Made by a program: the position numbers and the translations under genes | Assembly: GCA_034423775.1 (NCBI GenBank) | Contig: CP139918.1 | Coordinates: forward strand, 1,240,001-1,304,000 | Direction of reading: 5' to 3' | DNA: 64,000 nt | Source of the DNA: Alphaproteobacteria bacterium US3C007 | Lineage (GTDB): Bacteria > Pseudomonadota > Alphaproteobacteria > Rhodobacterales > Rhodobacteraceae | The notes under the pieces: model-generated | The model's input: the letters and a program-made list of their open reading frames with translations, nothing else | What the model was told of the DNA's origin: nothing | The model's database searches: none | Shown: one piece after another, positions 45,515 to 55,179 of the stretch | Numbering within the stretch: the first letter of the stretch is position 1 | How the letters are laid out: each line of letters starts with the position of its first letter

Positions 45515-46698
45515 TGTTTCAAGATCTCGTAGTACAACCGGCAGATAAAATTCTGGCATTGGTGCAGGCGTATAAAGAAGATCCACGCGATCAAAAAATT
45601 GATCTTGGTGTTGGCGTTTATAAAAATGCCGAAGGGATCACGCCTGTGATGCGGGCGGTTAAAACCGCAGAGCATCAGCTGTGGCAGCAAGAAACAACGA
45701 AATCTTACGTTGGTCTGTTGGGGGATCCACGCTTTTCCGACGTGATGGTTGATCTGGTGCTGGGTGATGCGGTGCCAAGAGCCAGCGTGGCTGCGGCCGC
45801 AACCCCGGGGGGCACAGGTGCTGTCAGACAGGCTTTTGAACTGATCAAAATGGCGCATCCTGAGGCGCGCATTTTTGTGTCAGACCCGACATGGCCAAAC
45901 CATTTGTCTATTCTAAAATTCCTTGGCATGCCGGTGGTGCCTTACCGGTATTTTGATGGTGAGACGCGCGGCGTAGATTTTGAAGCCATGTTGCAAGATC
46001 TTTCGGCGGCCAAACCGGGGGATGTGATTTTGCTGCATGGCTGTTGCCACAACCCGACAGGGGCAAATTTGAACGCGGTGCAATGGCAGGCGGTGATCGA
46101 TCTGCTGCATAAAACCGGCGCCACGCCAATGGTGGATATCGCGTATCAAGGCTTTGGTGATGGCCTTGAAGAGGATGCCGCTGGCACGCGCCTTTTGGTG
46201 CAATCGGTGCCAGAAACGATCATTGCCGCCAGTTGTTCAAAAAACTTCGGGATTTATCGTGAGCGCACGGGTCTGTTGATGGTGGTTTCACAAGATCTAG
46301 CGGCGCGGGGGCTCAATCAGGGCACGCTTGCCTATTTGAATCGGCAAAATTTTTCATTCCCGCCGGATCATGGCGCAAGGTTGGTGACCATGGTCCTGAG
46401 CGATCCTGATCTACGCGCGGATTGGGCCGCCGAATTGGAAGAGGTGCGCTTGTCGATGTTGGGGCTGCGCGAACAGTTATCCGAAGAGCTTCAGCGCCTG
46501 TCGGGCTCTGATCGGTTTGGGTTTTTAGCCCAGCATCGTGGGATGTTTTCGCGTTTGGGAACCACCCCGGATAAAGTGGCCCGGCTGCGCGAGGAACACG
46601 CGATTTACATGGTGGGTGACAGCCGTTTGAATATCGCTGGCCTCAATCAAAAAACCGTGCCGATCTTGGCTAAGGCGATCGTTGATTGTGGTATTTAA
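45514..46698 (+). CDS. tyrB: Aromatic/aspartate aminotransferase
   Basis: A 394-residue fold-type I aminotransferase of the Ialpha (AspC/TyrB) subgroup. It starts MFQDLVVQPADKILAL, followed by DLGVGVYKNAEG. The pyridine-binding motif is HGCCHNPTGANL, the PLP lysine is in AASCSKNFGIYRERTG, and the substrate carboxylate Arg is expected in GDSRLNIAGL. It transfers the amino group between aromatic amino acids or aspartate and 2-oxoglutarate. It is coupled to sseA, which could process sulfur-containing transamination products such as mercaptopyruvate made from cysteine. Confidence 0.9.
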   Translation: MFQDLVVQPADKILALVQAYKEDPRDQKIDLGVGVYKNAEGITPVMRAVKTAEHQLWQQETTKSYVGLLGDPRFSDVMVDLVLGDAVPRASVAAAATPGGTGAVRQAFELIKMAHPEARIFVSDPTWPNHLSILKFLGMPVVPYRYFDGETRGVDFEAMLQDLSAAKPGDVILLHGCCHNPTGANLNAVQWQAVIDLLHKTGATPMVDIAYQGFGDGLEEDAAGTRLLVQSVPETIIAASCSKNFGIYRERTGLLMVVSQDLAARGLNQGTLAYLNRQNFSFPPDHGARLVTMVLSDPDLRADWAAELEEVRLSMLGLREQLSEELQRLSGSDRFGFLAQHRGMFSRLGTTPDKVARLREEHAIYMVGDSRLNIAGLNQKTVPILAKAIVDCGI

Positions 46699-46707
46699 GC
46701 GGCGGGC

Positions 46708-48195
46708 TTAAACGCTGAGCGTCGCCTGAACCGCGTTTTTCCAACGGCTATATTTGGCCCTTTGCGCGGCTGCGTCCATAGCTGGTTCAAAGCGGCGTTG
46801 CAGAGCCCATGTTTTTGAAAACGCCTCTTGGGATGGGTAAATTCCGGCCTGCATGCCGGCAAGCCAAGCAGCGCCCAGCGCCGTGGTTTCCAAAACCTCT
46901 GGTCGATCCACCGCAGCGCCGATAATATCGGCTAAAAACTGCATGGTCCAATTGCTGGCAGACATCCCCCCATCCACGCGCAACACGGCCTTTGCAGCAT
47001 CGCCGGGCCAATCCGCCTGCATCGCCTCTAGCAAATCCCGGGTTTGAAACCCAACGCTTTCTAGGGCGGCTTTGGCGAATTCTGCGGGGCCAGAATTGCG
47101 GCTTAACCCATAGATCGCGCCGCGGCATTCGGCGTTCCAATAGGGCGCGCCCAGCCCTGTAAAAGCAGGGACCAAAACCAAATCTTGGCCAGGATCAGCC
47201 GTTTCTGCCAGAGTTTGCGTTTGCGGGGCATTGGTTATTATTTTTAGGCCATCGCGCAGCCATTGCACCACGGCGCCGGCGATAAAAATGGACCCTTCAA
47301 GCGCATAAGTGGGTTTGCCGTTTAACTGATAGGCAATCGTGGTTAGCAAACGGTTGCTGGATGTTACAGGCGTATCGCCCGTGTTCAAAAGCGCAAAACA
47401 TCCTGTGCCATAGGTTGATTTCAGCATCCCAGGCTGAAAGCATGCCTGCCCAACCGTGGCCGCTTGCTGATCGCCTGCAACGCCTAAAATAGGAATCGCG
47501 CTGCCAAACAGATCCGGCGTGGTCTCGCCAAAATGATCGGCGCTGTTCAGTACTTTTGGCAACATCTGCACGGGAATATCCAAGAGGGCGCAGATCTCTG
47601 TGCTCCAAGCACCTTTATGGATATCATAGAGCATCGTGCGTGCAGCATTTGTGGCATCCGTCACATGCGCTGCACCGCCCGTTAAGCGCCAGATCAAATA
47701 GCTGTCAACCGTGCCAAACAGCAAATCACCGGCCTTGGCTTTTGCTTTTGCGCCCTCAACATTCTCTAAAATCCATTTCAGCTTGGTGCCCGAAAAATAG
47801 GGATCCAGCAGCAAGCCGGTTTGCGCGGTGACCAAGGCTTCATGACCCTCAGCGCGCAACGTCGCGCAGAGCGTTGCGGTGCGCCGATCCTGCCAAACGA
47901 TGGCTTTGTGAATGGCTTCGCCGGTATGGCGATCCCACACCACGGTGGTTTCACGTTGATTCGTAATCCCAATAGCTGCGATATCGCGCGCATTAAGATC
48001 GGCGTTTGAGAGCGCGGCGCGGCAGGTGCGCATTGTCGTATCCCAGAGATCTTGAGGCGCGTGCTCTACCCAGCCACTTTGCGGAAAATGCTGCTCGAAT
48101 TCTTCTTGTGCATCAGAAATGGGCGTCATTGCCTGATCAAACACGATTGCCCTGCTGGAGGTGGTGCCTTGATCAATTGCCAATATATTACCCAT
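46708..48195 (-). CDS. glpK: Glycerol kinase
   Basis: A 495-residue FGGY-family kinase that phosphorylates glycerol to glycerol 3-phosphate. The start [19 protein letters not shown] is the family's N-terminal ATP-binding loop. Further blocks are [48 protein letters not shown] and [18 protein letters not shown]. The ATG at 48195 is preceded by AAAGGAA; the frame continues upstream without similarity. No glycerol facilitator or glpD is in the window, so the gene appears isolated. Confidence 0.96.
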   Translation of the reverse strand: MGNILAIDQGTTSSRAIVFDQAMTPISDAQEEFEQHFPQSGWVEHAPQDLWDTTMRTCRAALSNADLNARDIAAIGITNQRETTVVWDRHTGEAIHKAIVWQDRRTATLCATLRAEGHEALVTAQTGLLLDPYFSGTKLKWILENVEGAKAKAKAGDLLFGTVDSYLIWRLTGGAAHVTDATNAARTMLYDIHKGAWSTEICALLDIPVQMLPKVLNSADHFGETTPDLFGSAIPILGVAGDQQAATVGQACFQPGMLKSTYGTGCFALLNTGDTPVTSSNRLLTTIAYQLNGKPTYALEGSIFIAGAVVQWLRDGLKIITNAPQTQTLAETADPGQDLVLVPAFTGLGAPYWNAECRGAIYGLSRNSGPAEFAKAALESVGFQTRDLLEAMQADWPGDAAKAVLRVDGGMSASNWTMQFLADIIGAAVDRPEVLETTALGAAWLAGMQAGIYPSQEAFSKTWALQRRFEPAMDAAAQRAKYSRWKNAVQATLSV

Positions 48196-48302
48196 GAAAA
48201 CGGTTCCTTTGCCTAATTTAGCCACTAATTTCGGCTGATTTGCACAGAAAGGCAACGGCTTTTACGGCGGTTTTTCACCATATTTGCAGGGGGGTCTTCG
48301 TC

Positions 48303-48318
48303 CCAGCCGCACGCGGCT
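48303..48318 (-). other. Short perfect hairpin between trhO and glpK
   Basis: CAGCCGC (48303-48309) and GCGGCTG (48312-48318) are exact reverse complements two bases apart, giving a stable GC-rich hairpin. No T run follows on the minus strand, so it is not a standard terminator. It could mark the 3' end of the trhO transcript or lie in the glpK leader. Confidence 0.35.
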
Positions 48319-48358
48319 GCCAACAGCATGCGATTTAGACCAAATTGGCGTTGCGGCT

Positions 48359-49273
48359 TTAGCTGCCGTCATATCCCAGCATATGCGTCTCACCGCGTGT
48401 GCGGGCGAGGTGAATTTGCTTTTGACGCTCGCGAAAACGGTTTTTATCGGCCTCGCTGGTTTGAGCTGAGCAGTGGTGGCAAGCGACCCCATGCTCATAT
48501 TCTGGGCGCTTTTTATCGTTGGGCAAGATCGGCCGCCGGCAGGCATAGCACAGCTGATGGGGCCCCTCGGCAAGCCCGTGCTGCACCGATACGCGGGCAT
48601 CAAACACAAAGCAATCGCCCTGCCATTTGCTATTTTCTTCTGGCACGTCTTCAAGATATTTCAGGATGCCGCCTTTGAGGTGATAGACATCCTCAACGCC
48701 TTGCCCGAGCAGGTAATTGGTTGATTTTTCGCAGCGGATACCACCGGTACAAAACATCGCAATGCGTTTGTTGTGAAACCGTTCTTTATTGGCCTCCCAC
48801 CAGTTGGGGAAGTCGCGGAACGAGCGTGTTTGCGGATCAATAGCCCCTTCAAAGCTGCCAATGGCAACTTCATAATCATTGCGCGTATCAATCACCGCCA
48901 CATCGGGGGCGCTGATCAATTCATTCCACTGCGCTGGATCTACATAATGGCCAACCTGTGCCTGAGGGTTCACATCTGGCTTGCCCATGGTGACGATTTC
49001 TTTTTTAAGCTTTACTTTCATCCGGGGAAAAGGCGGCAGAGTTGCGGTGCTTTCCTTATGCTCTAAGGCTGCGCAACCGGGCAGCGCGCGCAAGGTTTTT
49101 AAAAGCGTTGCAACATTGGACGCGCTTCCGGCAACGGTGCCATTAATCCCTTCTGCGGCAAGCAAAAGTGAGCCCGTGATGTGCAAGGTTTCGCAGGCAG
49201 ATTGCAGCGGTGCGCGCAAGCTGGCCGGATCGTCAAATCGGGTAAAATGATAAAGGGCAGCTATAGTAAACAT
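48359..49273 (-). CDS. trhO: tRNA uridine(34) hydroxylase, rhodanese domain (UPF0176)
   Basis: A 304-residue protein of the TrhO/YceA family, which hydroxylates U34 of some tRNAs using oxygen. An N-terminal acylphosphatase-like region (FTIAALYHFTRFDD) precedes a rhodanese domain with IDTRNDYEVAIGSFEGAIDP and the active-site loop FCTGGIRCEKSTNYLL. The C-terminal tail has two Cys pairs, CYACRRP and CHHCSAQ, likely binding zinc. The length is usual for the family. It stands upstream of glpK on the same strand with a 163-base gap. Confidence 0.91.
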   Translation of the reverse strand: MFTIAALYHFTRFDDPASLRAPLQSACETLHITGSLLLAAEGINGTVAGSASNVATLLKTLRALPGCAALEHKESTATLPPFPRMKVKLKKEIVTMGKPDVNPQAQVGHYVDPAQWNELISAPDVAVIDTRNDYEVAIGSFEGAIDPQTRSFRDFPNWWEANKERFHNKRIAMFCTGGIRCEKSTNYLLGQGVEDVYHLKGGILKYLEDVPEENSKWQGDCFVFDARVSVQHGLAEGPHQLCYACRRPILPNDKKRPEYEHGVACHHCSAQTSEADKNRFRERQKQIHLARTRGETHMLGYDGS

Positions 49274-49329
49274 GGCCGTTGCCCTACGATAAAAGACCGA
49301 GGCAGCGCAAGCATTTTGACGTGGCGGGC

Positions 49330-50034
49330 CTAACAGAGCGGGCGCATCGTCTCCTTGTTAAGGGCCACCGGCACCAGCGGACGGCCGTATCCGGCACCGC
49401 CATCAAGATTGATGCGATTTCCGAAATGCGCCGGGGCATCCAGGGCCGTATGTCCATGCACCACCATAAAGGGATGGCGATCTTTATAGCTTAAAAAGGG
49501 TTCACGGATCCATAAAAGATCATCTTCGAACTGTTCGGATAAGGGAATATTGGGTCGTATACCCGCATGCACAAAAAACCAATTCGCATGCTGGAAGGTA
49601 AGGGGTAAAGCGCGCAAAAACGCGATCTGCGCTGGGGGAATTGCGTCAAACGCTTCGCGCTGTACTTCGTATAACCGCCGCCCCTCGCTTGCATCTATGC
49701 CATAAGAGGCGAGTGTTTTATCGCCGCCCAATCTGGGATGAAGCCACGAATGGCCAATTTGCAAATGCGGATCCTGTCGCAAAGGCGTTTGCATAAACCA
49801 GTCGAACATGCGGTCATGATTGCCTTTTAGAACTGTCCAATTGCGGCCCGCTGCCAGCCCGTCCATGATCAGCTCGATCACGCGGCGGCTGTCTTGGCCG
49901 CGATCCACGAGATCCCCCACAAACACCGTTTTTGCCTCAGCGCCGCCGTCTTTTTCAATAAGCATCAATGCAGTTTCAAGCTGTGCCAATTGGCCGTGCA
50001 CATCGCCGATGGCATAAAGTGTATCACTCATCAT
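49330..50034 (-). CDS. PPP-family metallophosphatase (protein or dinucleoside-polyphosphate phosphatase)
   Basis: A 234-residue phosphatase. The metal-binding motifs are in order: GDVHGQLAQLETAL, GDLVDRGQDSRRVIEL and LKGNHDRMFDW, with later His in FVHAGIRPN and VHGHTAL. This arrangement covers bacterial PrpA/B protein phosphatases and ApaH-like enzymes, which cannot be separated reliably by eye. No signal peptide is present. It is 93 bases downstream of serA on the same strand and could share its transcript, though no functional link to serine synthesis is obvious. Confidence 0.87.
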   Translation of the reverse strand: MMSDTLYAIGDVHGQLAQLETALMLIEKDGGAEAKTVFVGDLVDRGQDSRRVIELIMDGLAAGRNWTVLKGNHDRMFDWFMQTPLRQDPHLQIGHSWLHPRLGGDKTLASYGIDASEGRRLYEVQREAFDAIPPAQIAFLRALPLTFQHANWFFVHAGIRPNIPLSEQFEDDLLWIREPFLSYKDRHPFMVVHGHTALDAPAHFGNRINLDGGAGYGRPLVPVALNKETMRPLC

Positions 50035-50127
50035 TTGGTCCTTTTGATTTCAGCGTTTCACGGCATAAAGCGAGAGGTTTGTTTGGCCGTGACAGGCGCA
50101 GGTTTGCCGCGCCTGTCATATAGCGGA

Positions 50128-51729
50128 TCAGCTTTGTGTAGCCTCAAAGGTCAGAGGTTTGATCTGCTGGAACAATCCGGTTTCTTTCAGCTGTTTGACC
50201 ACGGGTGCGGGCACGCGGCTATCCACCGATAAAAGCGCAATGGCTTCACCACCCGACGCAGCACGCCCCAGCGTAAAGTTGGCAATATTCACGCCATTGG
50301 TCCCCAAGGTCAGGCCCAAAGCCCCGATAATGCCGGGCACGTCCTTATTGGTGGTGTAGAGCATATTAGACGCAATCTCGGCATCAATATTGATGCCTTT
50401 GATTTGGATAAACCGTGGTTTCTTATCGCTGAAAACGGTGCCCGCAATCGAGCGCTCGCGCGTATCCGTCACCACGGTGACTTTGATATATCCCTCAAAA
50501 GCGCCCGATTTATCCTGATTGGTCGTACTGATTTGTATGCCCCGCTCTTTGGCAATCACTGGCGCGCTGACCATATTCACATCAGGATTGACCCTTTTCA
50601 TGATTCCCGAAATCGCTGCGCAATTTAACGCGTCTAGATTCATTTTTGACACAGAGCCGTCATAAAGAATATTCACCGCTTTGATCGGCTCATCCGTCAA
50701 TTGGCCGATGAAATTGCCAAGATGCCCCGCCAAAAGCAGCCAAGGCCCCATCACTTTGGCCTCTTCTGCGGTGACCGATGGCATGTTGAGCGCGTTGCTG
50801 ACCGCGCCCGTTAAAAGGTAATCCGACATTTGCTCAGCCACTTGCAGCGCCACGTTTTCTTGCGCTTCAGTGGTGGCGGCGCCCAAATGCGGCGTACAAA
50901 CCACATTTGGCAGGTTAAAGAGCGGATTTTCAATCGCCGGCTCTACCGCAAAAACATCAAAGGCGGCGCCCGCGATATGGCCCGATTGCAACAGCTCAGA
51001 TAGCGCGGTTTCATCCACCAAACCGCCTCGCGCACAATTGATAATGCGCACGCCTTTCTTGGTTTTCAACAGATTTTCACGGCTGAGAATATTGCGGGTT
51101 TGATCCGTGAGGGGCACGTGCAATGTGATAAAGTCGGACCGGGTTAACAGCGCCTCTAGATCAACTTTTTCAACCCCCATTTTATCAGCTTTTTCTTGGC
51201 CCAAATACGGATCATAGGCGATCACTTTCATCTTCAGGCCCAGTGCGCGATCGCAGACGATGCCCCCAATATTGCCGGCACCAATCACGCCAAGCGTTTT
51301 GCCGGTTAATTCGACCCCCATAAACTTGGACTTTTCCCATTTTCCGACCTGTGTCGAGGCATTGGCTTCGGGGATTTGCCGGGCGACAGCGAACATCATT
51401 GCCATGGCGTGTTCGGCGGTGGTGATCATATTGCCAAAGGGCGTATTCATCACAATTACGCCTTTTTTGCTGGCCGCTTCTTTATCCACATTGTCAACGC
51501 CAATCCCGGCACGGCCAACCACTTTTAAGTTTTTGGCAGCCTTGATGATTTTTTCGGTAACTTTGGTGGCCGAGCGGATGGCAAGCCCGTCATATTGATC
51601 GATCACCGCAAGCAGGCGGTCTTTATCTTTGCCCAAATCGGGTTGAAAATCGACATCAATGCCGCGGTCGCGGAAAATTTGAACGGCGGTTTCAGAGAGT
51701 TTGTCAGAAACAAGTACTTTAGGGGCCAT
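50128..51729 (-). CDS. serA: D-3-phosphoglycerate dehydrogenase
   Basis: A 533-residue long-form SerA, the first enzyme of phosphoserine synthesis. The NAD-binding motif is LGVIGAGNIGGIVCDRA, the substrate and active-site blocks are VGRAGIGVDNVDKEA and INCARGGLVDETAL, and the catalytic His is in VCTPHLGAATTEAQENV. An intervening ASB-type domain and a C-terminal ACT domain (about 455-530, NKDVPGIIGALGLTLGTNG) follow. It lies 75 bases after serC on the same strand, so serC-serA is likely one operon. Confidence 0.96.
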   Translation of the reverse strand: MAPKVLVSDKLSETAVQIFRDRGIDVDFQPDLGKDKDRLLAVIDQYDGLAIRSATKVTEKIIKAAKNLKVVGRAGIGVDNVDKEAASKKGVIVMNTPFGNMITTAEHAMAMMFAVARQIPEANASTQVGKWEKSKFMGVELTGKTLGVIGAGNIGGIVCDRALGLKMKVIAYDPYLGQEKADKMGVEKVDLEALLTRSDFITLHVPLTDQTRNILSRENLLKTKKGVRIINCARGGLVDETALSELLQSGHIAGAAFDVFAVEPAIENPLFNLPNVVCTPHLGAATTEAQENVALQVAEQMSDYLLTGAVSNALNMPSVTAEEAKVMGPWLLLAGHLGNFIGQLTDEPIKAVNILYDGSVSKMNLDALNCAAISGIMKRVNPDVNMVSAPVIAKERGIQISTTNQDKSGAFEGYIKVTVVTDTRERSIAGTVFSDKKPRFIQIKGINIDAEIASNMLYTTNKDVPGIIGALGLTLGTNGVNIANFTLGRAASGGEAIALLSVDSRVPAPVVKQLKETGLFQQIKPLTFEATQS

Positions 51730-51804
51730 TGTGGCAGTCCTTTGTATAAAAAATAATATGGCAGCAGATCAAATCCTGCACCAGAAAGGGGGGTTTAAAC
51801 CGGC

Positions 51805-52959
51805 TTATGCGGCTTGCATGAGAGAGGTGATTTCCAGCTGGAAGGCCCAGTCTAGCCAAGGCAGCATGGCCTGGATATCATTGGTTTCCACCGTCGCACC
51901 GCACCATATGCGCAGCCCAGCAGGGGCATCGCGATAGGCGCCAATGTCAAACGCGATTGCCTCATCCGTCAAACGTTTGGCAATTGCTTTGGCGAAGGCA
52001 CTGCCATCTTGAATGCGCGTATCGGTGAATTTCAAACATACAGAAGTGGTTGAGCGGGTGGATGGATCCTGCGCCAGAAAATCAATCCAATCATGCTGCG
52101 CAACAAATTCAGCAATGGCATTTGCATTGTTATTCGAACGGGCGATCAAACCGGTCAATCCTCCAACCGAGCGTGCCCAATCCAATGCCACCAGATAATC
52201 CTCAACCGCCAACATTGAAGGCGTGTTGATGGTTGCGCCGTTGAAAATTCCTTCAATCAGCTTGCCGGCTTTGGTCAGGCGAAAAATCTTTGGAAGCGGC
52301 CAAGGGGGCGTATAGCTTTCCAGGCGTGCTACCGCGCGCGGACTTAGAATCAGCATGCCATGCGCGGCTTCCCCGCCCATTACTTTTTGCCAGCTAAAGG
52401 TTGTGACATCCAGCTTATCCCAAGGCAGATCCATGGCAAAAGCGGCTGAAGTGGCATCGCATAGGGTTAGACCCTCGCGCGTTGCCGGGATCATATCTCC
52501 ATTGGGCAAACAGACGCCAGATGTGGTGCCATTCCAAGTAAAGCAAACATCTTTGTCAAAATCGACTGCGCTGAAATCAACGATATCGCCATAATCGGCG
52601 ATGCTCACGCGCGCGTCCAGCTTAAGCTGTTTCACCGCATCGGTGACCCAGCCGGCCCCAAAGCTTTCCCAAGCCAGCATTTCAACTGCGCGTTCGCCCA
52701 GCAAAGACCACATTGCCATTTCGTAAGCGCCCGTATCCGAGGCCGGTACGATGCCAATGCGATACTCATCCGGAATGCCAAGAATGTCGCGTGTACCGTC
52801 AATCGCGGCTTTTAACTTTGCCTTACCAATTGCGGCGCGGTGGCTGCGCCCCAAAGGCGCATCAGCTAGGTTTTTTAAATCAAAAGTGGGGATTTTGGCG
52901 CAAGGGCCAGATGAAAAACGCGGATTGGCCGGCCGCGATGCCGGTTGTTTAATAGCCAT
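51805..52959 (-). CDS. serC: Phosphoserine aminotransferase, alphaproteobacterial type
   Basis: A 384-residue class V aminotransferase that converts 3-phosphohydroxypyruvate to phosphoserine. The N-terminus [19 protein letters not shown] is typical of the group. The PLP lysine is in [31 protein letters not shown] and [16 protein letters not shown] segments match the C-terminal domain. It is upstream of serA and divergent from serB, placing all three steps of the pathway together. A two-hairpin leader precedes it. Confidence 0.95.
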   Translation of the reverse strand: MAIKQPASRPANPRFSSGPCAKIPTFDLKNLADAPLGRSHRAAIGKAKLKAAIDGTRDILGIPDEYRIGIVPASDTGAYEMAMWSLLGERAVEMLAWESFGAGWVTDAVKQLKLDARVSIADYGDIVDFSAVDFDKDVCFTWNGTTSGVCLPNGDMIPATREGLTLCDATSAAFAMDLPWDKLDVTTFSWQKVMGGEAAHGMLILSPRAVARLESYTPPWPLPKIFRLTKAGKLIEGIFNGATINTPSMLAVEDYLVALDWARSVGGLTGLIARSNNNANAIAEFVAQHDWIDFLAQDPSTRSTTSVCLKFTDTRIQDGSAFAKAIAKRLTDEAIAFDIGAYRDAPAGLRIWCGATVETNDIQAMLPWLDWAFQLEITSLMQAA

Positions 52960-52983
52960 TAATGCTACCCTTTCAGATAATCG

Positions 52984-53038
52984 CCCCTCGTTGGGGAGGG
53001 GTGTCCCACTAACGTCTTTATAGCGCTGGCTAAGCGCT
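52984..53038 (-). promoter_or_regulatory. Two-hairpin leader of serC, candidate serC RNA motif
   Basis: On the minus strand two hairpins precede the serC ATG. AGCGCT (53038-53033) pairs with AGCGCT (53027-53022) around 5 bases, and CCCCTC (53001-52996) pairs with GAGGGG (52989-52984) around 6 bases. The second ends 25 bases before the start codon. A conserved serC RNA motif upstream of serC operons has been described in alphaproteobacteria; this leader may be an instance, but I cannot check its consensus. Confidence 0.4.
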
Positions 53039-53245
53039 CACAAGGGCGAAAAGGTATTTTTGCTGCTGCGTGTCACATGCGGGGCGTGCATGCTGGCCGC
53101 AACAGCATCCCTGAAACTGCATCCTTTGGGGCGCGTGACAGCGTGGCCGCGGGGTGACAAGCCGGCGCCATTCGGGCATGAGGGGCGCAAAGGACGAAAC
53201 GGCAGCGTCAAGGCCGGTGGCCTGGCGCTTAAAAAAGGAGAGCAA

Positions 53246-54121
53246 ATGTTGATCTGTAGTTTGATCGCCCCCCCCGGTGGCTTAAGCGTTGATATGGCTG
53301 GAAATTTATTCAGCGCTTGGGGCGGGCGAGAGCTCACATGGCTGCATCCGCGTGAAGCGGCGGAATTTGAAATTGCTGCCATGCCTGAAAACCGGTGGCA
53401 GGTTTGGCAAGATCTTCAAGAGATGCACGTTGATCTGGTTGTGCAACCAAAGGCGGGCCGGCGCAAAAAGCTGCTTTTGGCCGATATGGACAGCACGATG
53501 ATCCAGCAGGAATGTATTGATGAGCTGGCCGATTTGGCGGGTGTAGGCACGCAGGTTAAAGGCATAACGGCAAAAGCGATGAATGGTGAGCTGGATTTTG
53601 AACAGGCTTTGCGCGCGCGCGTTGCGTTGCTGGAGGGGCAGCCAGCATCTATCATTGATCAGGCGCTCAAAACCCGCATTTTCTTTACAGCAGGTGGGGC
53701 CGAGCTGCTGGCTACGATGAAAGCCAATGGGGCTTATACGGCGCTGGTATCGGGTGGATTTACCGCTTTTACGCAGCCAGTTTCGCAGCATTTGGGTTTT
53801 CATGAACATCACGCCAACCAGCTTTTGGTGGATCACGGCGTGGTAACAGGGCAGGTCAGCGATCCGATTTTAGGCCAGCAAGCCAAAGTTGAGGCATTAG
53901 AGCGTTTAACCGCGCAGCTTTCAATCACTGCGCAGGATGTTTTGGCGGTTGGTGATGGGGCCAATGATCTGGGCATGTTGAAACGCGCTGGCAGCGGCGT
54001 TGCGCTTCATGCCAAGCCCAGCGTTGCCGCGCAATGCGATATCAGGATCAATCACGGCGATCTGACGGCGCTGTTGTTTCTTCAGGGGTACCCGCGCAGC
54101 GCATTTCGCACAGCGGTTTAA
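53246..54121 (+). CDS. serB: Phosphoserine phosphatase
   Basis: A 291-residue HAD phosphatase that makes serine from phosphoserine. The nucleophile motif is [20 protein letters not shown], where the family's DxDST is complete. Further blocks are [15 protein letters not shown] and [18 protein letters not shown] with the second metal-binding Asp pair. The N-terminal 90 residues form the ACT-like part of the longer SerB form. The start at ATG 53246 is fixed by AAAAAAGGAG five bases upstream; the open frame continues 62 codons upstream through GC-rich DNA without similarity. Confidence 0.95.
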   Translation: MLICSLIAPPGGLSVDMAGNLFSAWGGRELTWLHPREAAEFEIAAMPENRWQVWQDLQEMHVDLVVQPKAGRRKKLLLADMDSTMIQQECIDELADLAGVGTQVKGITAKAMNGELDFEQALRARVALLEGQPASIIDQALKTRIFFTAGGAELLATMKANGAYTALVSGGFTAFTQPVSQHLGFHEHHANQLLVDHGVVTGQVSDPILGQQAKVEALERLTAQLSITAQDVLAVGDGANDLGMLKRAGSGVALHAKPSVAAQCDIRINHGDLTALLFLQGYPRSAFRTAV

Positions 54122-54185
54122 CCCGCAAGCCTTTATTTTTGGAAATTTGATCCCATATTATGACTTAGAAAAAAATGGGGATGAG

Positions 54186-54635
54186 ATGGCAGAGTATCAG
54201 CGCAATCCGGATGTGATCGCCGCTTTAAGTGAAGAGCAATATTGGGTCACGCAGGAAAATGGCACCGAGCGTCCGGGCACGGGCGCTTTATTGAACAACA
54301 AACAGCCTGGGCTTTACGTTGATATCGTCTCGGGTGAGCCGCTTTTCACCTCGGGTGCAAAATTTGACAGCGGTTGCGGTTGGCCCAGTTTCACCAAGCC
54401 GGTGGAAACTCAGCATGTGAAAGAATTACGTGATAGCAGCCTTGGAATGGTGCGTGTAGAAGTGCGCAGCTTGCACGGGGATAGCCATTTGGGCCATGTC
54501 TTTCCAGACGGGCCGCAAGCACGTGGGGGGCTACGCTATTGCATCAACTCGGCTTCGTTACGGTTTATTCATCGTGATGATTTGGAGGCTGAGGGCTATG
54601 GCGCCTATCGCGATCAAGTGGAGGATGTGGTATGA
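54186..54635 (+). CDS. msrB: Peptide-methionine (R)-S-oxide reductase
   Basis: A 149-residue MsrB that repairs methionine-R-sulfoxide. Core motifs are [15 protein letters not shown] and the catalytic Cys in [15 protein letters not shown]. The two CxxC zinc pairs of many MsrB proteins are absent: the first would stand near [11 protein letters not shown], so this is the zinc-free form. I start at ATG 54186, after GGGGATGAG. Its stop overlaps the msrA start (ATGA), so both stereo-specific repair enzymes are co-translated. Confidence 0.94.
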   Translation: MAEYQRNPDVIAALSEEQYWVTQENGTERPGTGALLNNKQPGLYVDIVSGEPLFTSGAKFDSGCGWPSFTKPVETQHVKELRDSSLGMVRVEVRSLHGDSHLGHVFPDGPQARGGLRYCINSASLRFIHRDDLEAEGYGAYRDQVEDVV

Positions 54636-55129
54636 GTGAGCGTGCGGTTCTAGCGGGGGGATGTTTTTGGGGCATGCAGGATTTAATCCGCCGCCTGCCG
54701 GGCGTAATCTCGACGCGTTGCGGATATTCCGGGGGCGATGTGCCCAATGCCACCTATCGCAATCATGGCACCCATGCCGAGGCGCTGGAAGTGATTTACG
54801 ATCCCCAAAAGCTGCGTTTCAGCCAGCTTTTGGACGTATTTTTTCAAATTCATGATCCAAGCACGCTGAACCGGCAAGGCAATGATCGCGGACTGTCTTA
54901 TCGATCTGCCATTTATTATGTAACTGAAGAGCAAAAACTAACGTCAGAGCAAAGAATTGCCGCTATGAATGCCAGTGGCATTTGGCCAGGTCCTGTGGTG
55001 ACTGAGCTGGAACCGGTTGGCCCGTTCTGGGAGGCAGAACCAGAACATCAGGATTATTTAATGCGCGTTCCCAATGGCTATACCTGCCATTTTCCGCGCG
55101 CCGATTGGGTCTTGCCAAACTCAGCTTAA
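54632..55129 (+). CDS. msrA: Peptide-methionine (S)-S-oxide reductase
   Basis: A 165-residue MsrA, complementary to MsrB in stereochemistry. The active-site motif [16 protein letters not shown] contains the nucleophilic Cys. [20 protein letters not shown] and [11 protein letters not shown] are the other conserved blocks. A cytoplasmic location is expected because no signal peptide is present. The C-terminal region has no obvious recycling Cys, unlike some longer MsrA forms, so regeneration probably relies on another Cys or directly on thioredoxin. Confidence 0.93.
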   Translation: MSERAVLAGGCFWGMQDLIRRLPGVISTRCGYSGGDVPNATYRNHGTHAEALEVIYDPQKLRFSQLLDVFFQIHDPSTLNRQGNDRGLSYRSAIYYVTEEQKLTSEQRIAAMNASGIWPGPVVTELEPVGPFWEAEPEHQDYLMRVPNGYTCHFPRADWVLPNSA

Positions 55130-55179
55130 AGCCGCAGAGAGGCTCGGCGATGCATCGATGATAAAAAAGGAGGCGTGCC

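Noticed and set aside
48303..48318. Rho-independent terminator after trhO
   Set aside because: The stem is perfect, but there is no T run on the minus strand, so I list it only as a hairpin.
53060..53245. N-terminal extension of serB by 62 codons
   Set aside because: The extension lacks similarity to SerB, is compositionally odd, and a strong ribosome-binding site fixes the start at 53246.
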